A stretch of 64,000 nt of DNA from Halomarina pelagica (lineage in GTDB: Archaea > Halobacteriota > Halobacteria > Halobacteriales > Haloarculaceae): assembly GCF_024228315.1 (NCBI RefSeq), contig NZ_CP100454.1, positions 2,666,001 through 2,730,000 on the forward strand. The letters run 5' to 3'. Below the pieces are notes generated by a model, which saw only the letters and a list, made by a program, of their open reading frames with translations, searched no databases and was not told where the DNA came from. The position numbers and the translations under genes were made by a program. Positions 18,824 to 27,757 of this stretch are shown here, piece after piece. Every line of letters begins with the position of its first letter. Position 1 is the stretch's first letter.

Positions 18824-18954
18824 GGCGTTACGTACTCGCGCACGGCGAAAAAGGTCCCCGGTTGCAGCGTCCCCGGTTGCGGTGCCGCCGTCGTACGCCC
18901 GATCCGTTCGGACCGTGTCTGCATCCTTACGCCCCGATGACGGTTCGGCTCCTC

Positions 18955-19143
18955 TCAGAGTACGTCGTCGAGTCGGATCGTGCTCCCCGCGAGGATCCAG
19001 GCGAGGGGGTTCTGCGCGTCGTAGAAGACCAGCCCCTCGTCCGTCTCGTACGTCTCCGTCGTCTCTACGGCCTCCGAGACGTCCGGCTCGTGACGCGACT
19101 CGTCGATCGGCTCACCTTCCGACGGAACATCGTTATCGGCCAT
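18955..19143 (-). CDS. small acidic protein, DUF7331-like
   Basis: 62 residues from the ATG at 19143 (MADNDVPSEGEPIDESRHEP). Strongly acidic, followed by a conserved-looking end ETDEGLVFYDAQNPLAWILA and a short tail. The sequence resembles a tiny haloarchaeal family usually found divergent from polB. No catalytic motif is visible. An in-frame ATG eight codons upstream is less likely because it lies closer to the polB promoter. Confidence 0.7.
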   Translation of the reverse strand: MADNDVPSEGEPIDESRHEPDVSEAVETTETYETDEGLVFYDAQNPLAWILAGSTIRLDDVL

Positions 19144-19230
19144 GGTCGCACCGGAGTGGTATGCCATGTCACAGTAAATGCTTTGCGGCAGCGGAGATTC
19201 CCCCGCGCGCCACCGGGGCCGACACCGCGG

Positions 19231-19240
19231 GGATTTTTAC
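19231..19240 (+). promoter_or_regulatory. TATA-like promoter of polB
   Basis: GGATTTTTAC is the only AT-rich stretch upstream of polB and is centred about 28 nt before the ATG at 19265, the usual spacing for a leaderless haloarchaeal transcript. It also supports choosing that ATG over the in-frame start at 19178. Confidence 0.55.
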
Positions 19241-19264
19241 CGGAGAGGGCAAAGTCCACCTATC

Positions 19265-21985
19265 ATGCAACAGAGCGGGTTGGGCGACTTCGAGGCGGGC
19301 GGCGGTGGCCGCGACGCCCGCGACCTCGTGGAGGCCGAGGCCGAGGCGGTGGCCGGCGACGGCGCGGGCCTCGCCCCGGAGGTGGTCGACACCTCTTCGT
19401 ACCGCTATCCCGACGCCGACGGTGCCGTCGAGCTGTTCGTCACGCAGGTCGACTACACCATCGAGGGGAGCGGCCGCGACGAGCACCCGGTCGTCCACGT
19501 CTTCGGCCGGACCGCGGACGACGAGGTCGAACACGTCAGGGTCCGCGAGTTCGAGCCCTACTTCTACGCGCCGACGGACTCGCTCGAGGGCCGCCCCGAG
19601 GAGGAGTTCGACCGCCTGCTCGACTCCCGCGAGACCGACGAGGACGGCGACCCGTTCGTCAGCATCCGCGGCGAGCGGTTGACCAAGATCGTCGGACAGA
19701 CCCCCCGCGACGTCGGGCAACTGCGCGACCGCTTCGACCACTACGAGGCGGACATCCTCTTTCCCAATCGCCTCCTCATCGACAAGGACATCACGAGCGG
19801 CGTACGGGTGCCCTGTCGCCGGAACGACGACGGCGCGATCGACGTTCCCCACCAGGAACTGCGACCCGTCGAGATGGACGCGACCCTCCGGGTGAACACC
19901 TTCGACATCGAGGTCGACGACCGCTCGGGCTTCCCGGAGGAGGGCGAGGAGCCGATCATCTGTCTCACCAGCCACGACAACTACCGCGACGAGTACGTCG
20001 TGTGGCTCTACGAGGCTCCCGACGGCGCGGGCGGCCCCGACTCGCTTCCGGGGTACGATCCGCTCCGCGAGGGGCCGGCCGTCGAGGTCCGGGCGTTCGA
20101 GCGGGAGGAGGACATGCTCGCGGCGTTCCTCGACTACGTCGACGAGACCGACCCCGACGTGCTGACGGGGTGGAACTTCGCCGACTTCGACGCGCCCTAC
20201 CTGCTCGACCGACTCGAGGTGCTCGGCGGCGACGGCGCCCTCGACCCGAACCGGCTCTCCCGGGTGAACGAGGTCTGGCGCAGCGAGTGGCAGGGCCCGA
20301 ACGTCAAGGGTCGGGTCGTGTTCGACCTGCTGTACGCCTACAAGCGCATCAAGATCTCCGAACTCGACTCCTACCGCCTCGACGCGGTCGGGGAGGCCGA
20401 ACTCGGCGTCGGTAAGGAGCGCTACCCCGGCAGCATCGGCGACCTCTGGGAGGAGAACCCCGAGCGACTGCTCGAGTACAACCTGCGCGACGTCGAACTC
20501 TGCGTCGAACTCGACCGCAAGCAGAACATCGTCCCGTTCTGGACGGAGGTGGCGTCGTTCGTCGGCTGCAAGCTCGAGGACGCCACCACCCCCGGGGACG
20601 CGGTGGACCTCTACATCCTCCACAAGGTCCACGGCGAGTTCGCCCTCCCCTCCAAGGGGAGCGTCGACAGCGAGGAGTACGAGGGCGGCGCGGTGTTCGA
20701 CCCCATCACCGGCGTCCGGGAGAACGTCTCCGTGCTCGACCTGAAGTCGCTCTACCCGATGTGCATGGTGACGATCAACGCGTCCATCGAGACGAAGGTC
20801 GATCCGGCGACCTTCGACGGGGACACCTACGTCGCGCCCAACGGGACGCACTTCCGCCAGGAGCCGGCCGGCATCATCCGGGAGATGGTCGACGAACTGC
20901 TGGAGGAGCGCGACCGGAAGAAGGGCCTGCGCGACGAGCACCGACCGGGGTCGGACCAGTACGAGACCTACGACCGCCAGCAAGGAGCTGTCAAGGTTAT
21001 TATGAATTCTTTATATGGAGTACTCGGTTGGGATAGATTTAGGCTCTACGACAAGGAAATGGGGGCCGCCGTAACCGCGACGGGACGCCGAGTTATCGAG
21101 TTCACCGAGACCGTGGCGAACGAGATGGGCCACCGGGTCGCGTACGGAGATACGGATTCCGTCATGTTGGAACTCGGCGGTCAGGTTTCGAGGGACGAGG
21201 CGATCGAGCAGGCGTTCGCCATCGAGGAGGAGATCAACGCCTCCTACGACGAGTTCGCGAGCGAGGAACTCAACGCCGACCACCACCGGTTCCAGATCGA
21301 GTTCGAGAAGCTCTACCGTCGGTTCTTCCAGGCGGGCAAGAAGAAGCGCTACGCCGGCCACATCGTCTGGAAGGAGGGCAAGGACGTAGACGACATCGAC
21401 ATCACGGGCTTCGAGTACAAGCGCTCGGACATCGCGCCCATCACCAAGGAGGTCCAGAAGCGCGTCATCGAACTCATCGTCAGGAGCGAGGGCGAGGGGT
21501 ACCGCGAGGAGGTGAAGGAGTACGTCCACGACGTGATCCAGCGGTTCAAGGAGGGCGACATCGGCGTCGAGGAGATCGGCATCCCGGGAGGTATCGGCAA
21601 GCGCCTCGACAACTACGACACGGACACGGCGCACGTCCGCGGGGCGAAGTACGCGAACCTCCTGCTGGGGACGAACTTCGGGCGAGGGTCGAAGCCCAAG
21701 CGCCTCTACCTGAAGGGCGTCCACAACGACTTCTACGGACGCGTCGAGCGCGAACTCGGTATCGACGCCCGGACCGACGCGCTCTACCGCGAGTTCCGAC
21801 AGAAGGAGGACGTCATCTGCGTCGAGTACGCCGATCAACTGCCGGAGGAGTTCGAGATCGACCGGGAGAAGATGCTCGATCGCACCCTCCGCGGCCCCAT
21901 CGAGCGCATCCTCGACGCCATCGACGTCTCCTGGGACGAGGTCGAGAGCGGTCAGACCCAGACCGGCCTCGGGCAGTACTTCTGA
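19265..21985 (+). CDS. polB: DNA polymerase family B
   Basis: 906 residues; replicative polymerase with 3'-5' exonuclease. Exo I is FDIEV (Asp214, Glu216), Exo II lies in VLTGWNFADFDAPYL, motif A is DLKSLYPMCM (Asp492), motif B KVIMNSLYG (around residue 577-585) and motif C YGDTDS (627-632). Length fits an intein-free haloarchaeal PolB. Codon use in motifs B and C differs sharply from the rest: GTT ATT, AAT TCT TTA TAT GGA GTA, and GGA GAT ACG GAT, where the gene otherwise prefers C- or G-ending codons. The reading frame and protein are intact there. Start chosen by the TATA-like element 28 nt upstream. Confidence 0.96.
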   Translation: MQQSGLGDFEAGGGGRDARDLVEAEAEAVAGDGAGLAPEVVDTSSYRYPDADGAVELFVTQVDYTIEGSGRDEHPVVHVFGRTADDEVEHVRVREFEPYFYAPTDSLEGRPEEEFDRLLDSRETDEDGDPFVSIRGERLTKIVGQTPRDVGQLRDRFDHYEADILFPNRLLIDKDITSGVRVPCRRNDDGAIDVPHQELRPVEMDATLRVNTFDIEVDDRSGFPEEGEEPIICLTSHDNYRDEYVVWLYEAPDGAGGPDSLPGYDPLREGPAVEVRAFEREEDMLAAFLDYVDETDPDVLTGWNFADFDAPYLLDRLEVLGGDGALDPNRLSRVNEVWRSEWQGPNVKGRVVFDLLYAYKRIKISELDSYRLDAVGEAELGVGKERYPGSIGDLWEENPERLLEYNLRDVELCVELDRKQNIVPFWTEVASFVGCKLEDATTPGDAVDLYILHKVHGEFALPSKGSVDSEEYEGGAVFDPITGVRENVSVLDLKSLYPMCMVTINASIETKVDPATFDGDTYVAPNGTHFRQEPAGIIREMVDELLEERDRKKGLRDEHRPGSDQYETYDRQQGAVKVIMNSLYGVLGWDRFRLYDKEMGAAVTATGRRVIEFTETVANEMGHRVAYGDTDSVMLELGGQVSRDEAIEQAFAIEEEINASYDEFASEELNADHHRFQIEFEKLYRRFFQAGKKKRYAGHIVWKEGKDVDDIDITGFEYKRSDIAPITKEVQKRVIELIVRSEGEGYREEVKEYVHDVIQRFKEGDIGVEEIGIPGGIGKRLDNYDTDTAHVRGAKYANLLLGTNFGRGSKPKRLYLKGVHNDFYGRVERELGIDARTDALYREFRQKEDVICVEYADQLPEEFEIDREKMLDRTLRGPIERILDAIDVSWDEVESGQTQTGLGQYF

Positions 21986-22106
21986 TCGGGGAACGGGCCG
22001 GTCCGAGGCGCACCCGTTTCGAACCGGGCGCTCGGAACGCGAGGCGTCGCCACGCGCCGGCCCCCGGCCACTCGGTGAGCGCCGAGTGGCCACCATTGAC
22101 TTTGCT

Positions 22107-22163
22107 ATACGAAAACATCGTTTGTCGCTGCCGGAAGCGGAATTAGGTCAGATACGAAAACAT
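22107..22163 (+). promoter_or_regulatory. duplicated 12-bp motif in the suf promoter
   Basis: ATACGAAAACAT occurs perfectly at 22107-22118 and again at 22152-22163, 45 bp apart, in the AT-rich gap before sufC. The second copy runs into a TATA-like CATTATAC (22161-22168), about 45 nt before the ATG. Two identical boxes flanking a promoter suggest an operator for a regulator of Fe-S cluster synthesis, but the factor is unknown. Confidence 0.45.
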
Positions 22164-22211
22164 TATACACGTCACGCACCGATGGTGGGACGATAACCGT
22201 AGGTGCTCGTT

Positions 22212-23123
22212 ATGGCACGATTAGAGATACAGAACCTTCACGCGGAGGTCAACGAGGAAGGCGGAGAGCAGATCCTGATGGGCGTCGATCTCGAGGTGGA
22301 ATCCGGCGAGATCCACGCGCTGATGGGACCGAACGGGTCCGGGAAGTCGACGATGGCGAAGGTCATCGCCGGGCACCCGGCCTACACGGTCACCGAGGGC
22401 GAGGTGCTGATCCACCTGGAGGACGGCGACTTCGGCGAGGACTTCGAGATCCCCGAGGACAAGCGCACGTGGAACCTCCTCGACCTGGAGCCGAACGAGC
22501 GCGCCGCGCTCGGCGTGTTTCTCGGCTTCCAGTACCCCGCCGAGATCGAGGGCGTCACGATGGTGAACTTCCTCCGCACGGCGCTCAACGCCAAGCTCGA
22601 GGAGCGCGAGGAACTCTTCGAGGAGGACGAGGGCGAGGAGGACGAAGCGGAGGAGTCGGGGTACGCCACCTCCCCGATGGAGGGGCCGGTCGACGAGGGC
22701 GAGGTCGGCGTCGCCGAGTTCCAGGGGCTCCTGCGCGAGAAGATGGAGCTGCTGGACATGGACGAGAAGTTCGCCACCCGGTATCTCAACGCCGGCTTCT
22801 CCGGCGGGGAGAAGAAGCAGAACGAGGTGCTGCAGGCCGCCATCCTCGAACCCTCGATCGCCGTCCTCGACGAGATCGACTCCGGGCTGGACATCGACCG
22901 CCTGCAGGACGTCTCCGCGGGCATCAACGCCCTCCGCGACGAGCAGGGGACGGGCGTCCTCCAGATCACCCACTACCAGCGGATCCTCGACTACGTCGAG
23001 CCCGACCACGTCCACATCATGCTGGACGGGAAGGTCGTGAAGAGCGGCGGTCCCGAACTCGCCGAGGAACTCGAGGACAAGGGGTACGACTGGGTCCGCG
23101 AGGAGGTCTACGGGACGGCGTGA
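22212..23123 (+). CDS. sufC: Fe-S cluster assembly ATPase SufC
   Basis: 303 residues from the ATG at 22212. ABC-type ATPase of the SufBCD scaffold complex, cytoplasmic. Walker A GPNGSGKST (39-47), signature FSGGEKKQNE, Walker B SIAVLDEIDSGLD. A haloarchaeal acidic insertion rich in Glu/Asp sits between the Q-loop region and the signature (about residues 135-170), which makes it longer than bacterial SufC (about 250 residues). First gene of sufCBD; 63 bp separates it from sufB. Confidence 0.95.
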   Translation: MARLEIQNLHAEVNEEGGEQILMGVDLEVESGEIHALMGPNGSGKSTMAKVIAGHPAYTVTEGEVLIHLEDGDFGEDFEIPEDKRTWNLLDLEPNERAALGVFLGFQYPAEIEGVTMVNFLRTALNAKLEEREELFEEDEGEEDEAEESGYATSPMEGPVDEGEVGVAEFQGLLREKMELLDMDEKFATRYLNAGFSGGEKKQNEVLQAAILEPSIAVLDEIDSGLDIDRLQDVSAGINALRDEQGTGVLQITHYQRILDYVEPDHVHIMLDGKVVKSGGPELAEELEDKGYDWVREEVYGTA

Positions 23124-23186
23124 GGCGGTCACGTAACCGAATTCGGCTAGGACAAGCACATAAGTAAGCAAGCGTAACCACAGACA

Positions 23187-24617
23187 ATGAGTTCCGAACA
23201 AGACCACCTCAAAGAGACGGACACGGAAGCTCGCTTCGAGTTCAAGAAGGAGCAGCGCGCCGCGTTCAAGTCCGAGAAGGGGCTGACCGAGGAGACGATC
23301 CGCGTCATCTCCGAGGACAAGGACGAACCGGAGTGGATGCTGGAGCGCCGCCTGCGCGCGCTCCGGCAGTTCCACGAGATGCCGATGCCGACCGACTGGC
23401 CGGGCCAGCCCGACCTCTCGGAGGTCGACGTCGACGAGATCGTCCCGTACATCCGCCCGGACATCGAGACGCGCGGCGGTGCGGAGAGCTGGGAGGACCT
23501 CCCCGAGGAGATCAAGGACACCTTCGACAAGCTGGGCATCCCCGAGGCCGAGAAGAACGCCCTCTCCGGCGTCGGCGCGCAGTACGAGTCGGAGATCGTC
23601 TACCAGAACATGCAGGAGCAGTGGCAGGAGAAGGGCGTCGTCTTCATGGACATGGACCGGGCCGTGCGCGAGCACCCGGAGATCGTCGAGGAGTACTTCA
23701 TGACGAAGTGCGTCCCGCCGAGCGACAACAAGTTCGCCGCCCTCCACGGGGCGGTCTGGTCCGGTGGGAGCTTCGTCTACGTCCCGGAGGGCGTCACCGT
23801 CGAGATGCCGATTCAGGCGTACTTCCGGATGAACTCGGAGGGGATGGGCCAGTTCGAACACACCCTCATCATCGCCGAGGAGAACTCCGAGGTCCACTAC
23901 ATCGAGGGCTGCTCCGCACCGAAGTACTCCGCGTTCAACCTCCACAGCGGGGGCGTCGAAGTCTTCGTGAAGGAGGGGGCGCACGTCCAGTACTCGACGG
24001 TCCAGAACTGGTCGAAGAACACCTACAACCTCAACACCAAGCGCGCCATCGTCGAGAAGGACGGCACGATGGAGTGGGTCTCCGGCTCGATGGGGTCGAA
24101 GGCCACCATGCTCTACCCCTGTTCGATCCTCAAGGGCCCCGGTGCGACGGACAACCACATCACGATCGCGTTCGCGGGCAAGGGCCAGAACATCGACACG
24201 GGCGCGAAGGTCTACCACAACGCCCCCGACACCAAGTCCACGATCGAGTCGAAGTCGATCTCGAAGGACGGCGGGCGCACCAACTACCGCGGGCTCGTCC
24301 ACATCGCTGACGGGGCGACGAACTCCTCGACCAGCGTCGAGTGCGACGCGCTCATGTTCGACAACGAGTCCACCTCGGACACGATGCCGTACATGGAGAT
24401 CGAGGAGTCGAAGGTCGACGTGGCCCACGAGGCGACCGTCGGGAAGATCGGCGACGAGGACGTCTTCTACCTCCAGTCGCGCGGACTGGACGACGACGAC
24501 GCCAAGCAGATGATCGTCGCCGGCTTCATCGAGCCGATCACGGAGGAGTTGCCGATCGAGTACGCCGTCGAACTCAACCGGCTCATCGAGCTGGAGATGG
24601 AGGGAAGCCTCGGGTAA
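23187..24617 (+). CDS. sufB: Fe-S cluster assembly protein SufB
   Basis: 476 residues, beta-helix scaffold protein that with SufC and SufD builds and hands over Fe-S clusters. Visible family motifs: PSDNKFAALHGAVWSGGSFV, EGCSAPKYSAFNLHSGGVEV and the C-terminal YLQSRGLDDDDAKQMIVAGF with a nearby PITEELPIEYAVELNRLIE. A TATA-like CACATAAGTA at about 23157-23166 lies 20-30 nt before the ATG, so it may have its own promoter in addition to that of sufC. Confidence 0.95.
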   Translation: MSSEQDHLKETDTEARFEFKKEQRAAFKSEKGLTEETIRVISEDKDEPEWMLERRLRALRQFHEMPMPTDWPGQPDLSEVDVDEIVPYIRPDIETRGGAESWEDLPEEIKDTFDKLGIPEAEKNALSGVGAQYESEIVYQNMQEQWQEKGVVFMDMDRAVREHPEIVEEYFMTKCVPPSDNKFAALHGAVWSGGSFVYVPEGVTVEMPIQAYFRMNSEGMGQFEHTLIIAEENSEVHYIEGCSAPKYSAFNLHSGGVEVFVKEGAHVQYSTVQNWSKNTYNLNTKRAIVEKDGTMEWVSGSMGSKATMLYPCSILKGPGATDNHITIAFAGKGQNIDTGAKVYHNAPDTKSTIESKSISKDGGRTNYRGLVHIADGATNSSTSVECDALMFDNESTSDTMPYMEIEESKVDVAHEATVGKIGDEDVFYLQSRGLDDDDAKQMIVAGFIEPITEELPIEYAVELNRLIELEMEGSLG

Positions 24618-24632
24618 CCCCCGGAGGATCTC

Positions 24633-25862
24633 ATGAGTACGCAGGTACACGCAAACCTCACCGAGGAGCAGGTACGGGAGATAAGCGATCGGCTCGGCGA
24701 GCCCGAGTGGCTGCTCGAGACGCGCCTCGACGCGCTGTCGGCGCTCGACGACCTCCCCTTCCCGGACGTGATCCACACGCCGGGGCGCAAGTGGACGGAC
24801 CTCGCGGATCTCGACTTCGAGTCGTTCGTCGATCCGCTCACCGCCGCGGAGGAGAAGGACCTCGTCGCCCCCGAGACCGAGGGCGTCGAGGTGCTGCCGT
24901 TCGCGGAGGCGGTCGACGAGCACGAGGCGCTCTTGAAGGAGTACTTCGGCTCCGTCGTCGATCCGGAGACGAACTACCTGACGGCGCTCTCGACGGCGCT
25001 GTTCAGCACGGGGACCGTCGTCTACGTCCCGAGGGGCGTCACCGCGGAGGACGTGAAGATCCGCACGACGATGAACTCCCGGTCGCTGTTCAACTACACG
25101 CTGATCGTGACCGAGGAGTCCTCCTCGGTCACGATCCTCGAGCGGCAGGATAGCGGCGAGGAGGCCGTCGAGGGCGACCGCTACTACAGCGGCCTCGTCG
25201 AGGTCGTCGCGGGCGAGAACGCCTACGTCCAGTACGGCAGTCTCCAGGACCTCTCGGAGGAGACGTACAACTACCAGCTCAAGCGCGGGACGACCGACAC
25301 CTACGGGACGGTCAACGTCGTCGACTGCAACATCGGCTCGCGCCTGACGAAGACCTCCGTGGAGGTGGCCCTCGACGGCGACGCCTCGGAGACGAAGATC
25401 GTCGGGGCGTTCTTCGGCCACGAGGACCAGCACTTCGACGTGGACGCGCGCGTCTGGCACAACGCCGAGCACACGACCGCCGACCTCGTCACCCGCGGCG
25501 TCGTCGACGACCGCGCACGGTCGGTCTACGAGGGCGTCCAGCACGTCGGTCGCGACGCGTGGGACACCAACTCCTACCAGCGGGAGAACACCCTCATGCT
25601 CTCCGACGAGAGCGAGGCCGACGCCTCCCCGAAGCTCATCATCAACAACCACGACACCGAGGCCAGCCACGCGGCGACGGTCGGGCAGGTCGACGCCGAA
25701 GACCTGTTCTACATGACCTCCCGCGGCGTCCACGAGCGCCTCGCGAAGAACATGCTCGTGGAGGGCTTCTTCGTGCCCGTCCTGGAGGAGATCGCGGTCG
25801 ACGAACTCCGCGAGGACGTGCAGTCGCGCATCCGCGACCGGTTGCGGGCGCGCACGAAGTGA
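24633..25862 (+). CDS. sufD: Fe-S cluster assembly protein SufD
   Basis: 409 residues, paralogue of SufB and third member of the SufBCD complex. Starts MSTQVHANLTEEQVREISDR; the beta-helix is followed by TEASHAATVGQVDAEDLFYM and the C-terminal SRGVHERLAKNMLVEGFFVP motif shared with SufB. It begins 15 bp after the sufB stop behind a GGAGG-like element (about 24622-24627), so it is in the same transcript and probably uses a Shine-Dalgarno site. Confidence 0.94.
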   Translation: MSTQVHANLTEEQVREISDRLGEPEWLLETRLDALSALDDLPFPDVIHTPGRKWTDLADLDFESFVDPLTAAEEKDLVAPETEGVEVLPFAEAVDEHEALLKEYFGSVVDPETNYLTALSTALFSTGTVVYVPRGVTAEDVKIRTTMNSRSLFNYTLIVTEESSSVTILERQDSGEEAVEGDRYYSGLVEVVAGENAYVQYGSLQDLSEETYNYQLKRGTTDTYGTVNVVDCNIGSRLTKTSVEVALDGDASETKIVGAFFGHEDQHFDVDARVWHNAEHTTADLVTRGVVDDRARSVYEGVQHVGRDAWDTNSYQRENTLMLSDESEADASPKLIINNHDTEASHAATVGQVDAEDLFYMTSRGVHERLAKNMLVEGFFVPVLEEIAVDELREDVQSRIRDRLRARTK

Positions 25863-25940
25863 GCAAAACAGGGACGCGGGGACCTCCCCCCTCGTAACTC
25901 GTACGCTGTTCTTCTCGCCTTTCGAGCGCCGATCTCTCCC

Positions 25941-26410
25941 TCAGCGGTCGTCTAACAGATCGATGCCCCGTTCGACGACAGCGTCGGTCACGAAGAGGGT
26001 AGTCTCGCGTTGAAGCGCCCGCATGAGCGAGGCGGCCTCCTCTCGCTCGAGCGTCCCGCGTGCGTATCCCAGTGCGATGATGCCGAGCGATCCGTGCACC
26101 TCGACGTCGGCCGCCGTCGCCGCCTCTCGGGCGGCGAGGTCGTCGGTCAGGAGGATCACGTCGCGTTCGTTCGCCACCGCCAGGGCCGCCGTCTCCCCCG
26201 GATCCAGCTCCGCGGTTACGCTCGGATCCCCCTCTGCGGTTACGAGATCGTGATCGACCTCGGACAGTCCCTTCGGAACGCCGCCCTCTTCCAGTTCCCG
26301 GTAGACCGTTCTGGGGATAACGAGGGCGTCGAAGGCGGCCAGGAGGTCGAGCGAATCGATCTCCGCGAGATGGATGAGCGGCCCGCGTCAGAGGCTGCGA
26401 CGAGCGTCAC
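25941..26410 (-). pseudogene. PIN-domain toxin (DUF3368-like), frameshifted near its start
   Basis: The frame from about 26387 to 25941 encodes a PIN-like protein: GPLIHLAEIDSLDLLAAFDA, then TVYRELEEGG, LDPGETAALAVANERDVILL, TDDLAAREAA and GSLGIIALGYARGTL, the usual motif order of DUF3368 toxins (probable Mg-dependent RNase). The expected N-terminus, GTG ACG CTC GTC GCA GCC TCT GAC GCG, lies in another frame starting at 26410. One missing G in a GGGCCC-like run near 26379-26383 breaks the first catalytic Asp segment (SDAG-PLIHL). The GTG overlaps the antitoxin stop. Real mutation and sequencing error are both possible. A downstream GTG at 26177 would give only a 78-residue fragment lacking the first acidic residue. 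Confidence 0.7.
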
Positions 26411-26658
26411 GCATTGAGACCCCACTCCACGTCGTCCTCGACGATCGCGCGCTCGCGCTCCGCCCGCTCGATCTTCGTTCGTCCGACGCGCTCGATAGCC
26501 TCCTCGCGACCGAGATCGCCGTCGAAGTACGCAGAGATGACGACGTCCACCCACAGGTCCTCGAGACTCCGTTCGAGCGCGCGCTCGAAGACCTCCGACT
26601 CCGGAACGCCGCGGGCCGACGCGATCTCGCGCACTCGATCCGAGAGTTCTGCGCCCAT
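26407..26658 (-). CDS. UPF0175-like antitoxin
   Basis: 83 residues, MGAELSDRVREIASARGVPE start. An N-terminal ribbon-helix-helix-like segment is followed by VVISAYFDGDLGREEAIERV and a conserved end EDDVEWGLNA, the arrangement of UPF0175-type antitoxins paired with DUF3368 PIN proteins in archaea. It overlaps the toxin start by a GTGA. The intact antitoxin beside a broken toxin is discussed in the findings. Expected to bind its own promoter and the toxin (family knowledge). Confidence 0.75.
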   Translation of the reverse strand: MGAELSDRVREIASARGVPESEVFERALERSLEDLWVDVVISAYFDGDLGREEAIERVGRTKIERAERERAIVEDDVEWGLNA

Positions 26659-26854
26659 ACCGGTTTATCCTTCGGCACGCTACTTAAACTCACGTTGGGG
26701 CGGAGTGTCGCGGCTCCTCCGACGAACGACCGCGAACGACGGAACGACGTCGTCGGTACGCCACTGTGATCGTTCCACCCGCGTGAAAGCGGTAACCGAC
26801 GCGGCGTTGCCCAACGATCAAGCGCGTGACGCTCGAATCGAGACAGTTGCTACC

Positions 26855-27754
26855 ATGGGAGACATAGACGTCGCCATCGGCATCGACGCGGACTGCGTCG
26901 CGGGCTGGCTGGGCTCCTACGGCGGGGCGGACTCGCCCGCGGACCTCTCGCGGGGGCTCCTCGCCGGGACGGAGGGCATCCCGCGGCTGCTCCAGGTGTT
27001 CGAGGACATGGACGTGGACACGACGTGGTTCGTCCCGGGGCACACCATCGAGACGTTCCCCGAGGAGTGCGCGGCGGTCGCCGAGGCGGGCCACGAGATC
27101 GGCACCCACGGCTACACCCACGAGAACCCGACGGACCTCGCGCGCGAGCAGGAGGAGGCGATCCTCACGCGATCGATGGACCTCATCGAGGACCTCACCG
27201 GGTCGGAGCCGGTCGGTCACCGCGCCAGCTGGTGGGAGTTCAGCGAGAACACGCCCGAACTGGTCGAGGAGCACGGCTTCCTGTACGACAGCAGCCTCAT
27301 GATCCGGGACTTCGAGCCGGTCCGGATGCGCAAGGGCGACGCCTGGCACCGGATCCAGTACGATCAGGACCCCGAGACGTGGATGAAGCCGTACGAGCGC
27401 GGCGAGGAGACGGACGTCGTGGAGATACCCATCAGCTGGTACCGCGACGACATCCCGCCGATGATGTTCATCAAGCAGCCGAACTACAACTACGGTTACA
27501 CCAGCCCGCGGATGGTGTACGAGGAGCTGTACAAGGCGCACTTCGACTACCTCTACCAGCGCCGCGGCGCGGGCGTCTACACGCTCACGATCCACCCGGA
27601 CGTCCACGGTCGCCCGCAGCTGATCCCGCTGCTGGAGGAGTTCATCACGTACGTGAAGGGCCACGACGGCGTCGAGTTCAGCACGCTCGCGGACGTCGCC
27701 GAGAAGTACGACGCGGACGAGAGCGTCTACGAGAGCGAGGGGCGGTTCGTCTGA
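26855..27754 (+). CDS. polysaccharide deacetylase family protein
   Basis: 299 residues from the ATG at 26855; the longer frame from 26414 is only a shadow of the antisense antitoxin. NodB-type fold: AIGIDADCVAGWL carries the first Asp, GTHGYTHENP the metal-binding His pair, and RASWWEFSENTPELVEEHGF and TLTIHPDVHGRPQ the later motifs. Proteins of this type include the haloarchaeal and bacterial amide/allantoinase-like deacetylases (PuuE type), so substrate may be a small cyclic amide rather than a polymer. An asparaginase gene follows 3 bp after the stop, consistent with amide metabolism. Confidence 0.83.
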   Translation: MGDIDVAIGIDADCVAGWLGSYGGADSPADLSRGLLAGTEGIPRLLQVFEDMDVDTTWFVPGHTIETFPEECAAVAEAGHEIGTHGYTHENPTDLAREQEEAILTRSMDLIEDLTGSEPVGHRASWWEFSENTPELVEEHGFLYDSSLMIRDFEPVRMRKGDAWHRIQYDQDPETWMKPYERGEETDVVEIPISWYRDDIPPMMFIKQPNYNYGYTSPRMVYEELYKAHFDYLYQRRGAGVYTLTIHPDVHGRPQLIPLLEEFITYVKGHDGVEFSTLADVAEKYDADESVYESEGRFV

Positions 27755-27757
27755 TCG

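Noticed and set aside
20981-21045. Frameshift or foreign insert in polB at the AT-rich patch
   Set aside because: The frame continues without break and the residues match motif B; only the codons are unusual, so it is reported as a codon-use finding instead.
22221-25733. 1170-codon antisense frame opposite sufCBD
   Set aside because: It covers three well-recognised suf genes in antisense, has no family motif and is a compositional shadow.
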